Origin: Saprospiraceae bacterium
GTDB taxonomy: Bacteria > Bacteroidota > Bacteroidia > Chitinophagales > Saprospiraceae
NCBI GenBank assembly: GCA_024762995.1
Contig: JANTGI010000010.1
Coordinates: 1-41,833, forward strand
Length of the DNA stretch: 41,833 bases
Reading direction: 5' to 3'
Shown here: positions 18,901-26,307 of the stretch, piece by piece
Numbering within the stretch: position 1 is the first letter of the stretch
Layout: every line of letters starts with the position of its first letter
Notes under the pieces: generated by a model
Told to the model about the DNA's origin: nothing
The model's input: the letters and a program-made list of their open reading frames with translations, nothing else
Databases searched by the model: none
Made by a program: the position numbers and the translations under genes

Positions 18901-20692
18901 GTACATTCGTCGCCAATATGATCGGATAGGTTTGCCCTCCATCCATCGACAACAAAATATCTACTGTGGTTGCATTTACCGGTGCCGTATTCGTATTGGC
19001 CACATCCCAAGTGACTGTCTGTGTACTTTGAGCCGACCAATCGACATTCGTGTTGGGCTGCGTGACCAAAAAAGGACCTGCATTTGCCGAAGTAGTCAAT
19101 ACGATATCATCTTGCGCCACACAACCACCATTGGGATTATTGTCCCGGACGGTGACCCTAAAATTCATCGTTCTGGATACAGAAGGCAGTACTTCCCAGG
19201 TGGGGCTGTTATTATTCAAAATTTCCGAAAGGGCCGGGAAATATCTCCTTGGGCTTGCGGTTGGATTAAAGGACCTAAAGGCCGGCCCACCGGTAGATGT
19301 AGATTCCGGCGGCATATTGGCCGTTTGGGGATCCATCTGCTCCCAACAATAAGTAATCGGGTCATTATCTCCGTCCGTACCCACCGCTTCCAAAACAAAT
19401 GGAGTAGAAACAGGAATCGTATAATCCGCACCCCCACTGACCGTAGGGGCTTGATTGCTCAAAGTCACCGTTGTAGGACAGCCGCTCCCGGGACCAGTCG
19501 TAATATTACCGTAGATTTCTACCATACTGATGGTATGAAAATAATCATCACTATTGTTTTGCACATTAGGAAAACAAATACCGGCATAGCCCATAATGGT
19601 CGAAGCACTTCCGGGCTCCATAGCCGTGGGATCATTCCGGTAACAAGCATTATTTTGGGTATGGTTGGCGCCATATTGGTGTCCCATCTCATGAGCGACA
19701 TAATCAATATCAAAAGGGTCTCCAACAGGAGCACTCCGCCCGGTAACCCCCTGCGCCTTGTGGGAGGAGCAAGGCGAAAATAACGCCGCAATCCCACCAC
19801 CACCGGTACTAAAAACGTGGCCTATATCATAATTGGCATCACCAATCACATTATCCACTGTGGTTTGATTTTCACCCAGCATGGTGCCCCCGTCGTTATT
19901 GGTATAAGGATCCGTGTCCGGGTCTAAATAAACCAATTGGTCATTATTCCCTACTAACACCATCGTCAAAGCAAATTCTCGCTCATATACTCCATTGACA
20001 CGTGTCATCGAAGTGTTCATTGCTGCCAAGGCACCCGCGACAGTTCCTCCGTGAAACTGGGCATATTCTCCCGTGCAAGCCAGCGCTAATCTGTAAGTTC
20101 TAAATTGACAATCACCATATTCCGGAAGGTCTAAGCTATTTTGCGCAAGCGACGTCCCTGTCTCTTCTACCCCACATACAAAAGGCTCATCGTCCACAAA
20201 ATCTCGTTTGTGATACACGACATAATGCGCCACATCTGCCTTGGCATACGGATCTACATACCAACTACCCTGATCAGAAATAATCATTGCATGAAACCCT
20301 TGCGGGGAAAAATCAAATCTCAACGTCGCAGACGGATCATCAATGCCCCAACCTTTAAAAGATTGTATTTCCGGGTATTTGGCCGCCAATTCCGGCGCAA
20401 AGATAGATGCACTCACTATCTTAAACTGCTGCCATCCACCATCCGGAGTCGGAAGAGATAGCAACGAAGCAGACTCAGGCGTCTTGCCGGGATGCCATAC
20501 AGGCGCATCTGCAAGCGCCATTTTCAGCCCTTTAAAATCCAAGCTCATCAGTCGATACTTCGTTGGTATGATTTGCCGCTCGGCTTCGGTAGCGGTCATC
20601 TGTTTTTCAGAAATATCTTTCCACAATTTCTGCGATTGTGCGGACAAAGAAATCGTGCTGACGAGCACAAACAGGATAATCTTATAAACCAT
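15983..20692 (-). CDS. Secreted metzincin metalloprotease, multidomain, T9SS cargo
   Basis: A 1569-residue exported protease. The signal peptide is MVYKIILFVLVSTISLSAQSQ. A propeptide-like region leads to a reprolysin-type domain with zinc site HEMGHQYGANH near 334, followed by an SxIMGY Met-turn. Ig-like segments span about 400-840. A proprotein-convertase P-domain follows at about 840-982 (SWINDLKVKLISPGG, GDWVLSVEDVYTDDGGSLNGW). Two SprB-like repeats (SYSVTVTDNNGD, TYLVTVTDSKGC) and four FN3 domains span about 1135-1475. The C-terminal type IX sorting domain (LYPNPVASVLHIEL ... SGLYFVRVHYKDG) ends in KKFLKVKGE. It should be secreted through the outer membrane by T9SS and attached or released. 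Palindromes flank the gene at both ends. Confidence 0.93.
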   Translation of the reverse strand: MVYKIILFVLVSTISLSAQSQKLWKDISEKQMTATEAERQIIPTKYRLMSLDFKGLKMALADAPVWHPGKTPESASLLSLPTPDGGWQQFKIVSASIFAPELAAKYPEIQSFKGWGIDDPSATLRFDFSPQGFHAMIISDQGSWYVDPYAKADVAHYVVYHKRDFVDDEPFVCGVEETGTSLAQNSLDLPEYGDCQFRTYRLALACTGEYAQFHGGTVAGALAAMNTSMTRVNGVYEREFALTMVLVGNNDQLVYLDPDTDPYTNNDGGTMLGENQTTVDNVIGDANYDIGHVFSTGGGGIAALFSPCSSHKAQGVTGRSAPVGDPFDIDYVAHEMGHQYGANHTQNNACYRNDPTAMEPGSASTIMGYAGICFPNVQNNSDDYFHTISMVEIYGNITTGPGSGCPTTVTLSNQAPTVSGGADYTIPVSTPFVLEAVGTDGDNDPITYCWEQMDPQTANMPPESTSTGGPAFRSFNPTASPRRYFPALSEILNNNSPTWEVLPSVSRTMNFRVTVRDNNPNGGCVAQDDIVLTTSANAGPFLVTQPNTNVDWSAQSTQTVTWDVANTNTAPVNATTVDILLSMDGGQTYPIILATNVPNDGSESVTMPAQTTNTARIMVKAHGNVFFDIGNTNFTISAAQSGFSVAVSQDSLVVCAPNTSNVTLDIDPIAGFTGDVSLVASNVPTGLSVSFSPQTVTVPGTSTVTLTASGTLSGQYDVYFDATGSTGTVSKVLHVIATNAAPAATTLLMPTNGATDVAVSPVLKWTAVDNTLSYKVDVFSDANLTNLVESHVVYDVDSLQLTSNLNPATEYFWQVTTTNSCQANVVSNVFSFTTKAIFCTVFSATDIPVTIPSSSTGTITSTIHIPASGALSSIKVKNLDITHSWINDLKVKLISPGGVQVSLLNQICNGENNIFMSFDDAATNSYASIPCPPVSGDTYHPAGSLNTLLGESVQGDWVLSVEDVYTDDGGSLNGWSLDICYLVDSLSLMVNTTDVSCANGSDGSAEVVIAGGAAPYNMAWSAGNGSNLTAGSYSVTVTDNNGDTASTSFVIHEPSPIELTASISDASPGASDGAINLTVGGGTPSYTYLWSNAQTTQDINGLAANTYLVTVTDSKGCTGANSFVVGESCLIPSQIVTQILSSSSAQVSWGAIAGVDSYQIRYRVVGTTTWLSQTVMSETVTLTGLTPSATYELQVQAHCTGGWSDYSGLEQFTLPAPCDMPINVTTITVASNTATLGWDAVSGATGYVANYRKLGNSLWQVQSTSANSISLSGLEGATSYEFVVKTECGNFSSNSTDIFVFTTMQACSPPMNITATNLSYQSFKLDWQAVSGVTIYSVRYRVVGTGDWASINVSETTVTLDDLESGATYEFQIQSKCGVAWSDFSELAQNTLPTGCHVFDLTTDSISSHSVGLKWTATDGATKYLISYGIASSPEPVETKEVVTNSGTIDGLLANSVYSISVRAYCEFGWGAATDINVQTSPDGIFEVTSGHPFLLYPNPVASVLHIELTEAPSKVLIYNVLGQVVWNVPISMKMEIPIESLESGLYFVRVHYKDGTESDKKFLKVKGE

Positions 20693-20886
20693 GATAAGCT
20701 TTTAAGGTGATAACGATTCAGATTCCCTGTAGTTATTGCCGTAAAACAGAGACACTAAATTCAAAAACCATTAAACGTAAAACGCTACAAAAATGGTGCA
20801 AGACTGTCTGTTAAAACCACTTACTTTACTTTCGGCACTTTGGTATAACGGCATAATGATACAATGGTATCGGTCAAAGGGTTACG

Positions 20887-20915
20887 AGTAGAGACAAGGC
20901 ATGCTTGTCTCTACT
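20887..20915. repeat. Palindrome upstream of the protease gene
   Basis: AGTAGAGACAAG and CTTGTCTCTACT form a 12-bp stem around GCATG in the divergent gap between the protease and phosphatase genes. It is a relative of the palindrome at 15913-15948. The rest of the gap (20693-21025) holds only the phosphatase promoter. Confidence 0.7.
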
Positions 20916-20970
20916 AATGGATAAAACCGGAAAAACAAATGTTAAGTCTAACACAACTTTCCACATTTCA

Positions 20971-21002
20971 TTTGCCCATCCTCCAAAATATCCGTACTTT
21001 TG
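20971..21002 (+). promoter_or_regulatory. Promoter of the phosphatase gene
   Basis: TTTG at 20971-20974 and TACTTTTG at 20995-21002 are separated by 20 bases, an almost ideal Bacteroidota -33/-7 pair. The -7 box ends 23 bases before the ATG, giving a short leader. Confidence 0.75.
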
Positions 21003-21025
21003 CCCTACAATAAACCTACCAAGTC

Positions 21026-22912
21026 ATGAAGTTTCTTCCTTTCGTTTTTGCACTATTTCTTTCATTGCCAATTAGTTATGCGCAGGAAATTCCGGATGTT
21101 TATGCCGGTTTCAAGTATGACGATGCCGGTCAGCTCTATTATTCGGTTAAAGACCAAAAATATTATGCGACCCCTTTTGAATCATTTCTCACCCTAGACA
21201 ACCTGAAAGGGCATCCAAAAGGCGATAAAGAAGGGCTAAAATTTGACTTTGGGGATTCTTCCTTTAAAGGCTCGATGTATTATGGATTAATTAATTTTAA
21301 CGACTCCAAATATCCAACCCCCGTTTGGTACAAGAAAAAAGCAAAGATTAAAGACGGTAAAGCGTATATCAACATCAAAAAAAGGCTTTCCGGGATTTAT
21401 GACATGTCTGACTGGGAAAAAGCCGGCATAGGGACGCTAGGTTACCGGGTCACCAACAAAAAAGGTAAATTACTCTATGATGGCGTGATTTCTTTCCACT
21501 TTTCGGCAGAAAAAGGATTTGAAGTGGCGACCACCATCACAGAAGGTCCTTTTGTGAATAATTTAGATGCCAACGGAGCGACGATTTGGTTTGAAACCAA
21601 CAAGCCCATTGTTGCCGAAATATCCGTCAATGGTCGTCAATTCCATGATGTCGTCGAAACCACCCAACACGAAATTATCATCAACGGCTTACAGCCCAAT
21701 ACCCAATATGACTACACCGTCCATTACAAGGATTATGCGCAAAGCTACTCCTTCCACACCGCTCCGAAAGATGGCACCCGCCAACCGTTTGTCTTTGCCT
21801 ATGTGAGCGATTCCCGTGCGGGAAAAGGAGGCGGAGAGCGTGATTTGGGAGGCACTAATTTTTATGCCATGCGTAAGATTGCCGCCTTAGCCAATTTCAA
21901 CAAGGTCTCCTTCATGCAATTTACCGGCGACCTTGTCAATGGATACGCCCTTGACAAAAAAGAAATTAATGTAGAATATGCTAATTGGAAGCGGGCGATT
22001 GAGCCCTTCGGACACTATTTCCCAATTATTGCGGCACAAGGTAATCACGAGGCCGTAGGCATGGTCTTTCGGGATGGAAATGGCAAAACAAAGAGTTTCG
22101 TGGATAAATTCCCATTCCAAACAGAGTCTTGTTCGGCAGTATTTGCACAAAATTTTGTCAACCCGCTCAACGGGCCACGCTCCGAAGACGGGGCCTACTA
22201 TGACCCCAACCCCGACAAAGTCGATTTTCCGCCTTACGACGAAACGGTCTTTTATTACACTTACGATAATGTAGCCGTCATTGTCCTCAACTCCAATTAT
22301 TTCTATGCCCCCACCATTACCAGAGACTCTTCCACCGGTGGCAACTTGCATGGCTATATCATGGATCAACAACTGAAATGGCTAAAAAAGACGGTTGATA
22401 TGTTTGAAAATGATGAGGACATCGATCATGTTTTTGTCACCCAGCACACCCCGACTTTCCCTAATAGCGCTCATACTAAGGATGACATGTGGTACAGTGG
22501 GAATAATGGCCCCAGACCAACCATTGCCGGCAAGCCCGTTAAAAAAGGAATTATTGAACGAAGGGACGAATATTTAGACATTCTGGTCAATCATAGCACC
22601 AAAGTCGTGGCCATGCTTACCGGAGACGAACACAATTACAACAAAGTAAAAATAACTCCCGACGTAAATATCTACCCTAATATTTACCCGTACCCTAAGT
22701 TAGAACGCAAGCGCACCATTTGGCAAATCAATAACGGCTCCGCCGGTGCCCCCTACTATGCCCAAGACAAGAACGTCCCTTGGACCAACGCAACGAGCAA
22801 TTTTTCGACCCAATTTGCGTTGGTTTTAATCTATGTGGATGGTCAACATGTCTCAGCTAGGGTATTTAATCCGGATACTTTAGAATTAATGGATGAGTGG
22901 ACCCTAAAATAG
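21026..22912 (+). CDS. Secreted purple acid phosphatase-like metallophosphoesterase
   Basis: A 628-residue protein with signal peptide MKFLPFVFALFLSLPISYAQ. An Ig/FN3-like N-terminal domain (NGLQPNTQYDYTVHYKDY near 230) precedes a calcineurin-like phosphoesterase domain: VSDSRAG near 261, FTGDLVNG near 298, GNHEAVG near 340, TQHTPTFP near 474, TGDEHNYNKV near 532. These supply the two-metal ligands. The first motif reads D-S-R where D-x-G/H is usual, so the first metal site may be atypical. No T9SS tail is seen; it is probably periplasmic or surface-located. The substrate (phosphate monoester or diester) is inferred by family only. It has its own promoter and its stop directly abuts the lptF/G coding region. 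Confidence 0.88.
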   Translation: MKFLPFVFALFLSLPISYAQEIPDVYAGFKYDDAGQLYYSVKDQKYYATPFESFLTLDNLKGHPKGDKEGLKFDFGDSSFKGSMYYGLINFNDSKYPTPVWYKKKAKIKDGKAYINIKKRLSGIYDMSDWEKAGIGTLGYRVTNKKGKLLYDGVISFHFSAEKGFEVATTITEGPFVNNLDANGATIWFETNKPIVAEISVNGRQFHDVVETTQHEIIINGLQPNTQYDYTVHYKDYAQSYSFHTAPKDGTRQPFVFAYVSDSRAGKGGGERDLGGTNFYAMRKIAALANFNKVSFMQFTGDLVNGYALDKKEINVEYANWKRAIEPFGHYFPIIAAQGNHEAVGMVFRDGNGKTKSFVDKFPFQTESCSAVFAQNFVNPLNGPRSEDGAYYDPNPDKVDFPPYDETVFYYTYDNVAVIVLNSNYFYAPTITRDSSTGGNLHGYIMDQQLKWLKKTVDMFENDEDIDHVFVTQHTPTFPNSAHTKDDMWYSGNNGPRPTIAGKPVKKGIIERRDEYLDILVNHSTKVVAMLTGDEHNYNKVKITPDVNIYPNIYPYPKLERKRTIWQINNGSAGAPYYAQDKNVPWTNATSNFSTQFALVLIYVDGQHVSARVFNPDTLELMDEWTLK

Positions 22913-22976
22913 TCAAAAAGCCAAAGTCATCAAAATACTCGACAAATTACTGATCAAAAGCTTCCTACCGCCCTTT

Positions 22977-24497
22977 TTGGTTGCGCTGGGCATTGCTTTA
23001 TTTGTCTTGACCATGCAGTTTTTGTGGCTCTATGTGGATGATATTATGGGCAAGGGCATTAGTGTTTGGGTGTTGATTGAGTTTATTTTCTATCTATCGA
23101 TTTCTTTAGTCCCGATGGCGATGAGCATTGCGATGCTATTGGCTTCGGTAATGACGATGGGTAATTTTGCCGAAAGGTATGAATTGGCCGCCATGAAATC
23201 TTCGGGCATCTCTTTGGCCCGCATCATGCAACCGTTGACTATTTTGGCCATTGGAATGGCCGGTTTGTCATTTATCTTTTCCAACTATCTGATACCCGTC
23301 GCCAACCTAAAATTCAAGTCCAGACTCTATGACATCCGTACCCAAAAACCCGCTTTAAGCTTAGAAGAAAGTGTATTCAACTATGATTTTCAGGGATTTG
23401 TGATTCGAATTGGCAAAAAGAAGAAAGACAAGATCCACTTGGAAGATATTTTAATCATCAACCAAGGCAATCACTCCAGCGAAAACACGGAAATCATTGC
23501 TAAAACCGGTGAAATGTACACCACCAACGACAAAAAATACTTTGTCATGAAACTCCACGACGGGTGGCAGTATCAAGAACTCAACAAATACCAACACCCG
23601 AAAAAAAAATATCCATTAATCCGCACCAAGTTTGGAGAGTGGCAAAAAATATTTGACCTTTCGGAATTTCAAATGGAATCGACCGATGAGAATTTATTCA
23701 AATCTCACCAATCCATGCTTAATGTGCGACAATTGCTGATCGCCATTGACTCGCTAGAAGCCAAAAAAGTACAACGGGTAGCCAACTTATCCAAGGTCAG
23801 TGACTCTTTTTTTTCTTTTCCCAAATCTTCAGAACAAAAGCCCCAAGCGACCAAAGCAAAAGGAAAAAAACAACTAAAGTCACCGCAAAAGTCATCCAAG
23901 AAAAACGCCCCTGTCTTAAAAGAAAAAACCGGCGCTCAAAAACTCTTGGAAAAGCGTCGAAAGCAGCAAGGAATTAACGAGAAAGCGAAAATCCAACAAA
24001 TTCCTTTTAAACTCGATACCATCAAGCATCTTATCCAAACCTTTCCCGAATCACAAAGATATACCATCTTATCGAAGGCCAAAAGCTCCCTTGGAAGAAT
24101 CCAAAGCAGTGCCAACCGTGCCGCTTCCATGCAAGAAGGAATTGACAAAAAATTGCGTTTATTTTGGTTTGAAATGTTAAGTAAATTCAATATTGCCATC
24201 GCTTGTATTGTCTTTTTGTTTATTGGGGCACCGATGGGCGCCATTATCCGCAAGGGAGGATTTGGCTATCCCCTACTCGTGGCCATCGCCTTTTTCATTG
24301 TTTTTATTATGATTACGATGGTCGGCAAAAAAATGAATACCGAGCAAAAAATGAATGTGTGGTTAGCATCATTTTTGTCATCTTTGGTTTTATTACCGGT
24401 TGGGTTTTATCTTACCCGTCAAGCCATGAGGGATGCCAAAGTTTTTGAGCTACGCAATGTCAAAAATTTCTTTGCCAGAATCACCAATCGTCAATGA
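22977..24497 (+). CDS. LptF/LptG-family LPS export permease
   Basis: A permease of the LptB2FG lipopolysaccharide exporter, 506 residues from the TTG given here. Spans sit at the start (VALGIALFVLTMQFLWLY, then VPMAMSIAMLLASVMTMGNFAERYELAAMKSSGISL) and at the end (FNIAIACIVFLFIGAPMGAIIRKGG). A jellyroll-like periplasmic domain and a lysine-rich insert near 290-340 lie between. The conserved N-terminus extends upstream in frame (KILDKLLIKSFLPPFL) to about 22929, but no ATG, GTG or TTG exists between the in-frame TAA at 22905 and the TTG at 22977. The true start may be ATC at 22929, or the 5' end was damaged. The gene overlaps the next by ATGA. Confidence 0.85.
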   Translation: MVALGIALFVLTMQFLWLYVDDIMGKGISVWVLIEFIFYLSISLVPMAMSIAMLLASVMTMGNFAERYELAAMKSSGISLARIMQPLTILAIGMAGLSFIFSNYLIPVANLKFKSRLYDIRTQKPALSLEESVFNYDFQGFVIRIGKKKKDKIHLEDILIINQGNHSSENTEIIAKTGEMYTTNDKKYFVMKLHDGWQYQELNKYQHPKKKYPLIRTKFGEWQKIFDLSEFQMESTDENLFKSHQSMLNVRQLLIAIDSLEAKKVQRVANLSKVSDSFFSFPKSSEQKPQATKAKGKKQLKSPQKSSKKNAPVLKEKTGAQKLLEKRRKQQGINEKAKIQQIPFKLDTIKHLIQTFPESQRYTILSKAKSSLGRIQSSANRAASMQEGIDKKLRLFWFEMLSKFNIAIACIVFLFIGAPMGAIIRKGGFGYPLLVAIAFFIVFIMITMVGKKMNTEQKMNVWLASFLSSLVLLPVGFYLTRQAMRDAKVFELRNVKNFFARITNRQ

Positions 24498-25195
24498 CCC
24501 AAAAAAATAGAAAAAAAGCGGCCTTCTTAGGTCAAACTATTCGGGAGAATCGTGTTTACTTTTCTACCTATTTTATCCTTTTGACCGTAGGTGTCTTCCT
24601 GCTGTCACGCATTCCGCAAGGCGATGAAGACCTTTTTTTTGTTCAATTTCGCGGAAGCATCTGGGATGACATATTCAAATGGGCCACCAAATTAGCCGAA
24701 CCGTACTTCATCTCCGCAGCCCTTATTTTTTTGCTTTTTATTAACTTCAGAAAAGCGACAAGTTTATTAGTCACCGTACTCATCGTGCTAGCTACCGCAG
24801 GACTGACTAAACTGCTATTTCGGCATAATCGACCGGTGCTCTACTTTGACAAACTAAATCGGCTCCATGAATTGACTCCTGTGCAGGGCATTCAATTGCT
24901 CACCGGTGACACGAGTTTTCCTTCCGGTCACACCATGGCGGCTTTTGCTTTTTTCACCTTACTCGCTTTGCAGACAAAATCCAAAGGCCTGACGGCAGCT
25001 CTATACATCTTATTAGCAGCTTCTGTTGGCCTTTCCAGAATCTATCTAGGTCAGCATTTTTTAAAAGACGTTGTAGCCGGAAGCATTATTGGTGTGCTCA
25101 TCGCTCTAATTACCTACTTGCTCTTTGAACGCCTAGCCGACAGACCAAAATGGAATCGGAATCTAATATCCGCTTTCAAAAGAAAACAAGCCTAA
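24494..25195 (+). CDS. PAP2-family membrane phosphatase
   Basis: A 233-residue membrane protein with about six spans and the three phosphatase signatures: KLLFRHNRP near 108, SFPSGH near 140 and SRIYLGQHFLKDV near 180. The catalytic histidines lie in the last two. Members dephosphorylate lipid substrates such as undecaprenyl pyrophosphate, phosphatidylglycerophosphate or lipid A; the substrate here is unknown. The start overlaps the lptF/G stop by four bases (ATGA), indicating translational coupling and a link to envelope lipid or LPS processing. Confidence 0.9.
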   Translation: MTQKNRKKAAFLGQTIRENRVYFSTYFILLTVGVFLLSRIPQGDEDLFFVQFRGSIWDDIFKWATKLAEPYFISAALIFLLFINFRKATSLLVTVLIVLATAGLTKLLFRHNRPVLYFDKLNRLHELTPVQGIQLLTGDTSFPSGHTMAAFAFFTLLALQTKSKGLTAALYILLAASVGLSRIYLGQHFLKDVVAGSIIGVLIALITYLLFERLADRPKWNRNLISAFKRKQA

Positions 25196-25221
25196 TTAAC
25201 TGACAGTCAACTAATTAAACC

Positions 25222-25599
25222 ATGAAAGACAAAAAACTAAACCCTTTAAGCCCTGCAGAATTTTTCGTCATCATCCAAAAAGGTACCGAACGCCCTTTTA
25301 CCGGGGAGTACGACAAGCATTTTCAAAAAGGCACCTACCTTTGCCGACAATGTGATGCCCCACTCTATCGCAGTGATTCAAAATTTGACTCCGGATGCGG
25401 TTGGCCTTCTTTTGACGACGAAATCGAAGGAGCGGTGACCCATGTACTTGATGCCGACGGGCGGCGTACCGAAATTATCTGTGCCAACTGTGGCGGGCAT
25501 CTCGGGCATGTATTCAAGGGAGAGCAGCTTACGCAAAAAAATACCCGTCACTGTGTGAATTCGCTTTCGCTAAAATTCGTGCCGGAGGAAATGGACTAA
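25222..25599 (+). CDS. msrB: Peptide-methionine (R)-S-oxide reductase MsrB
   Basis: A 125-residue, single-domain MsrB. It has both zinc CxxC pairs (CRQCDAPLY near 37 and [10 protein letters not shown] near 87), the GCGWPSFD loop near 57 and the catalytic cysteine in [11 protein letters not shown] near 113. It reduces methionine-R-sulfoxide in proteins or free. No signal peptide, so it is cytoplasmic. It follows the PAP2 gene by 26 bp in the same direction and converges with the GDCCVxC gene. Confidence 0.95.
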   Translation: MKDKKLNPLSPAEFFVIIQKGTERPFTGEYDKHFQKGTYLCRQCDAPLYRSDSKFDSGCGWPSFDDEIEGAVTHVLDADGRRTEIICANCGGHLGHVFKGEQLTQKNTRHCVNSLSLKFVPEEMD

Positions 25600-25667
25600 A
25601 ACCATAGGCGGTCTAACGCTGCAGCGGTTTGATGGGTTTGCGGATTGACGGGTTAGCGAAACTCTGC

Positions 25668-25874
25668 TCAACAACAAGAATGATTGCCACCTTTATTCCG
25701 GCTTTCTTGGATCGGCGGACAAGGCACGGTGGCGTAAGAACAATAGACACAACAATCACCGGGTTTGGGTTTAAGTCTGGCTTTGCAAGCTTCACTTTGA
25801 TAGAAGAATTGGCATGATTCGGTATCCATTTGTTCTTCTTTTTGGTGTCCGATATCTATTGCGTATTTTAGCAA
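25668..25874 (-). CDS. GDCCVxC-domain small protein (Cys form, degenerate N-terminus)
   Basis: A 68-residue protein from a TTG at 25874; an ATG at 25829 would give 53 residues. The core LKPKPGDCCVYCSY followed by VPCPPIQ and a terminal CC is the hallmark of the GDCCVxC-domain (seleno)protein family, often linked to metal or mercury handling. The family, as I recall it, also has two N-terminal CxxC pairs (CPxCGH and CxxC before LKPK). Here the first is gone (AIDIGHQKEE) and the second is reduced to SEAC. Homology upstream of the ATG favours the TTG start. The function is not established. Confidence 0.65.
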   Translation of the reverse strand: MLKYAIDIGHQKEEQMDTESCQFFYQSEACKARLKPKPGDCCVYCSYATVPCPPIQESRNKGGNHSCC

Positions 25875-25936
25875 ATGCTAAAGTATTGGTTTGTCCGTTC
25901 AAAGACACAAGCCATTTGCAAGATAAAAACGTGTGT

Positions 25937-26085
25937 ATAACTTATTGCACCTTTTTCAAGATTTCGGTCAATTCAAGATCCATAGGAGTGACATCTTTGT
26001 AACCCGCAACGTAGTGGCGGGATAAAAGCATCCCCCAACTGCAAGTCATAGCAAGCTATGTTGGAAAAACCAACGCAGAGTAAGG
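25937..26085. repeat. Dispersed repeat copy 1 (hairpin-containing)
   Basis: About 150 bp closely matching 41586-41759: shared blocks include ACCTTTTTCA, ATTTCGGTCAATTC, CATAGGAG.GACATCTTTGTA, GTAGTGGCGGGATAAAAGCA, CATAGCAAGCTATG and CAACGCAGAGTAAGG. Inner hairpins are CCCGC/GCGGG and CATAGC/GCTATG (26047-26060). On the reverse strand part of it reads as protein, but the two copies differ by a single-base indel and a 26-bp duplication, so coding is not conserved. It occupies the gap 25875-26307 with a second palindromic element. Confidence 0.8.
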
Positions 26086-26139
26086 TAAAATTTGAAATAT
26101 CTATAACTGTTATTGTCTAAAAATTAGCTTCAAATTTTT

Positions 26140-26219
26140 TCTTAATCAAGGCGGATTTTGGAGGCATAGCAGGTTATGACGACTGTAGTGTCCCCAAAAA
26201 ATCGGACAATTGGTTAAGA
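26140..26219. repeat. Palindromic element with inverted ends
   Basis: TCTTAATCAA (26140-26149) and TTGGTTAAGA (26210-26219) are near-perfect inverted ends of an 80-bp element. Its middle holds CAAGGCGG and the hairpin CATAGC/GTTATG (26165-26178). It resembles the core of the element at 28647-28778. No ORF is present. Confidence 0.55.
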
Positions 26220-26307
26220 CAAAAAAACCCTACTTTTCTCCGAAGTAACCAACTTTCGTCCTATACCTATACACAAAGAAGCCAAAACCCTACCTAAAAC
26301 CAATAAT

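Noticed and set aside
18345-19783. Long plus-strand frames (194 and 345 codons) opposite the protease gene
   Set aside because: They are antisense shadows of the 1569-residue protease. Their translations are low in hydrophobic order, rich in Arg/Ile/His, and lack any domain, while the minus-strand reading has clear catalytic and FN3 motifs.
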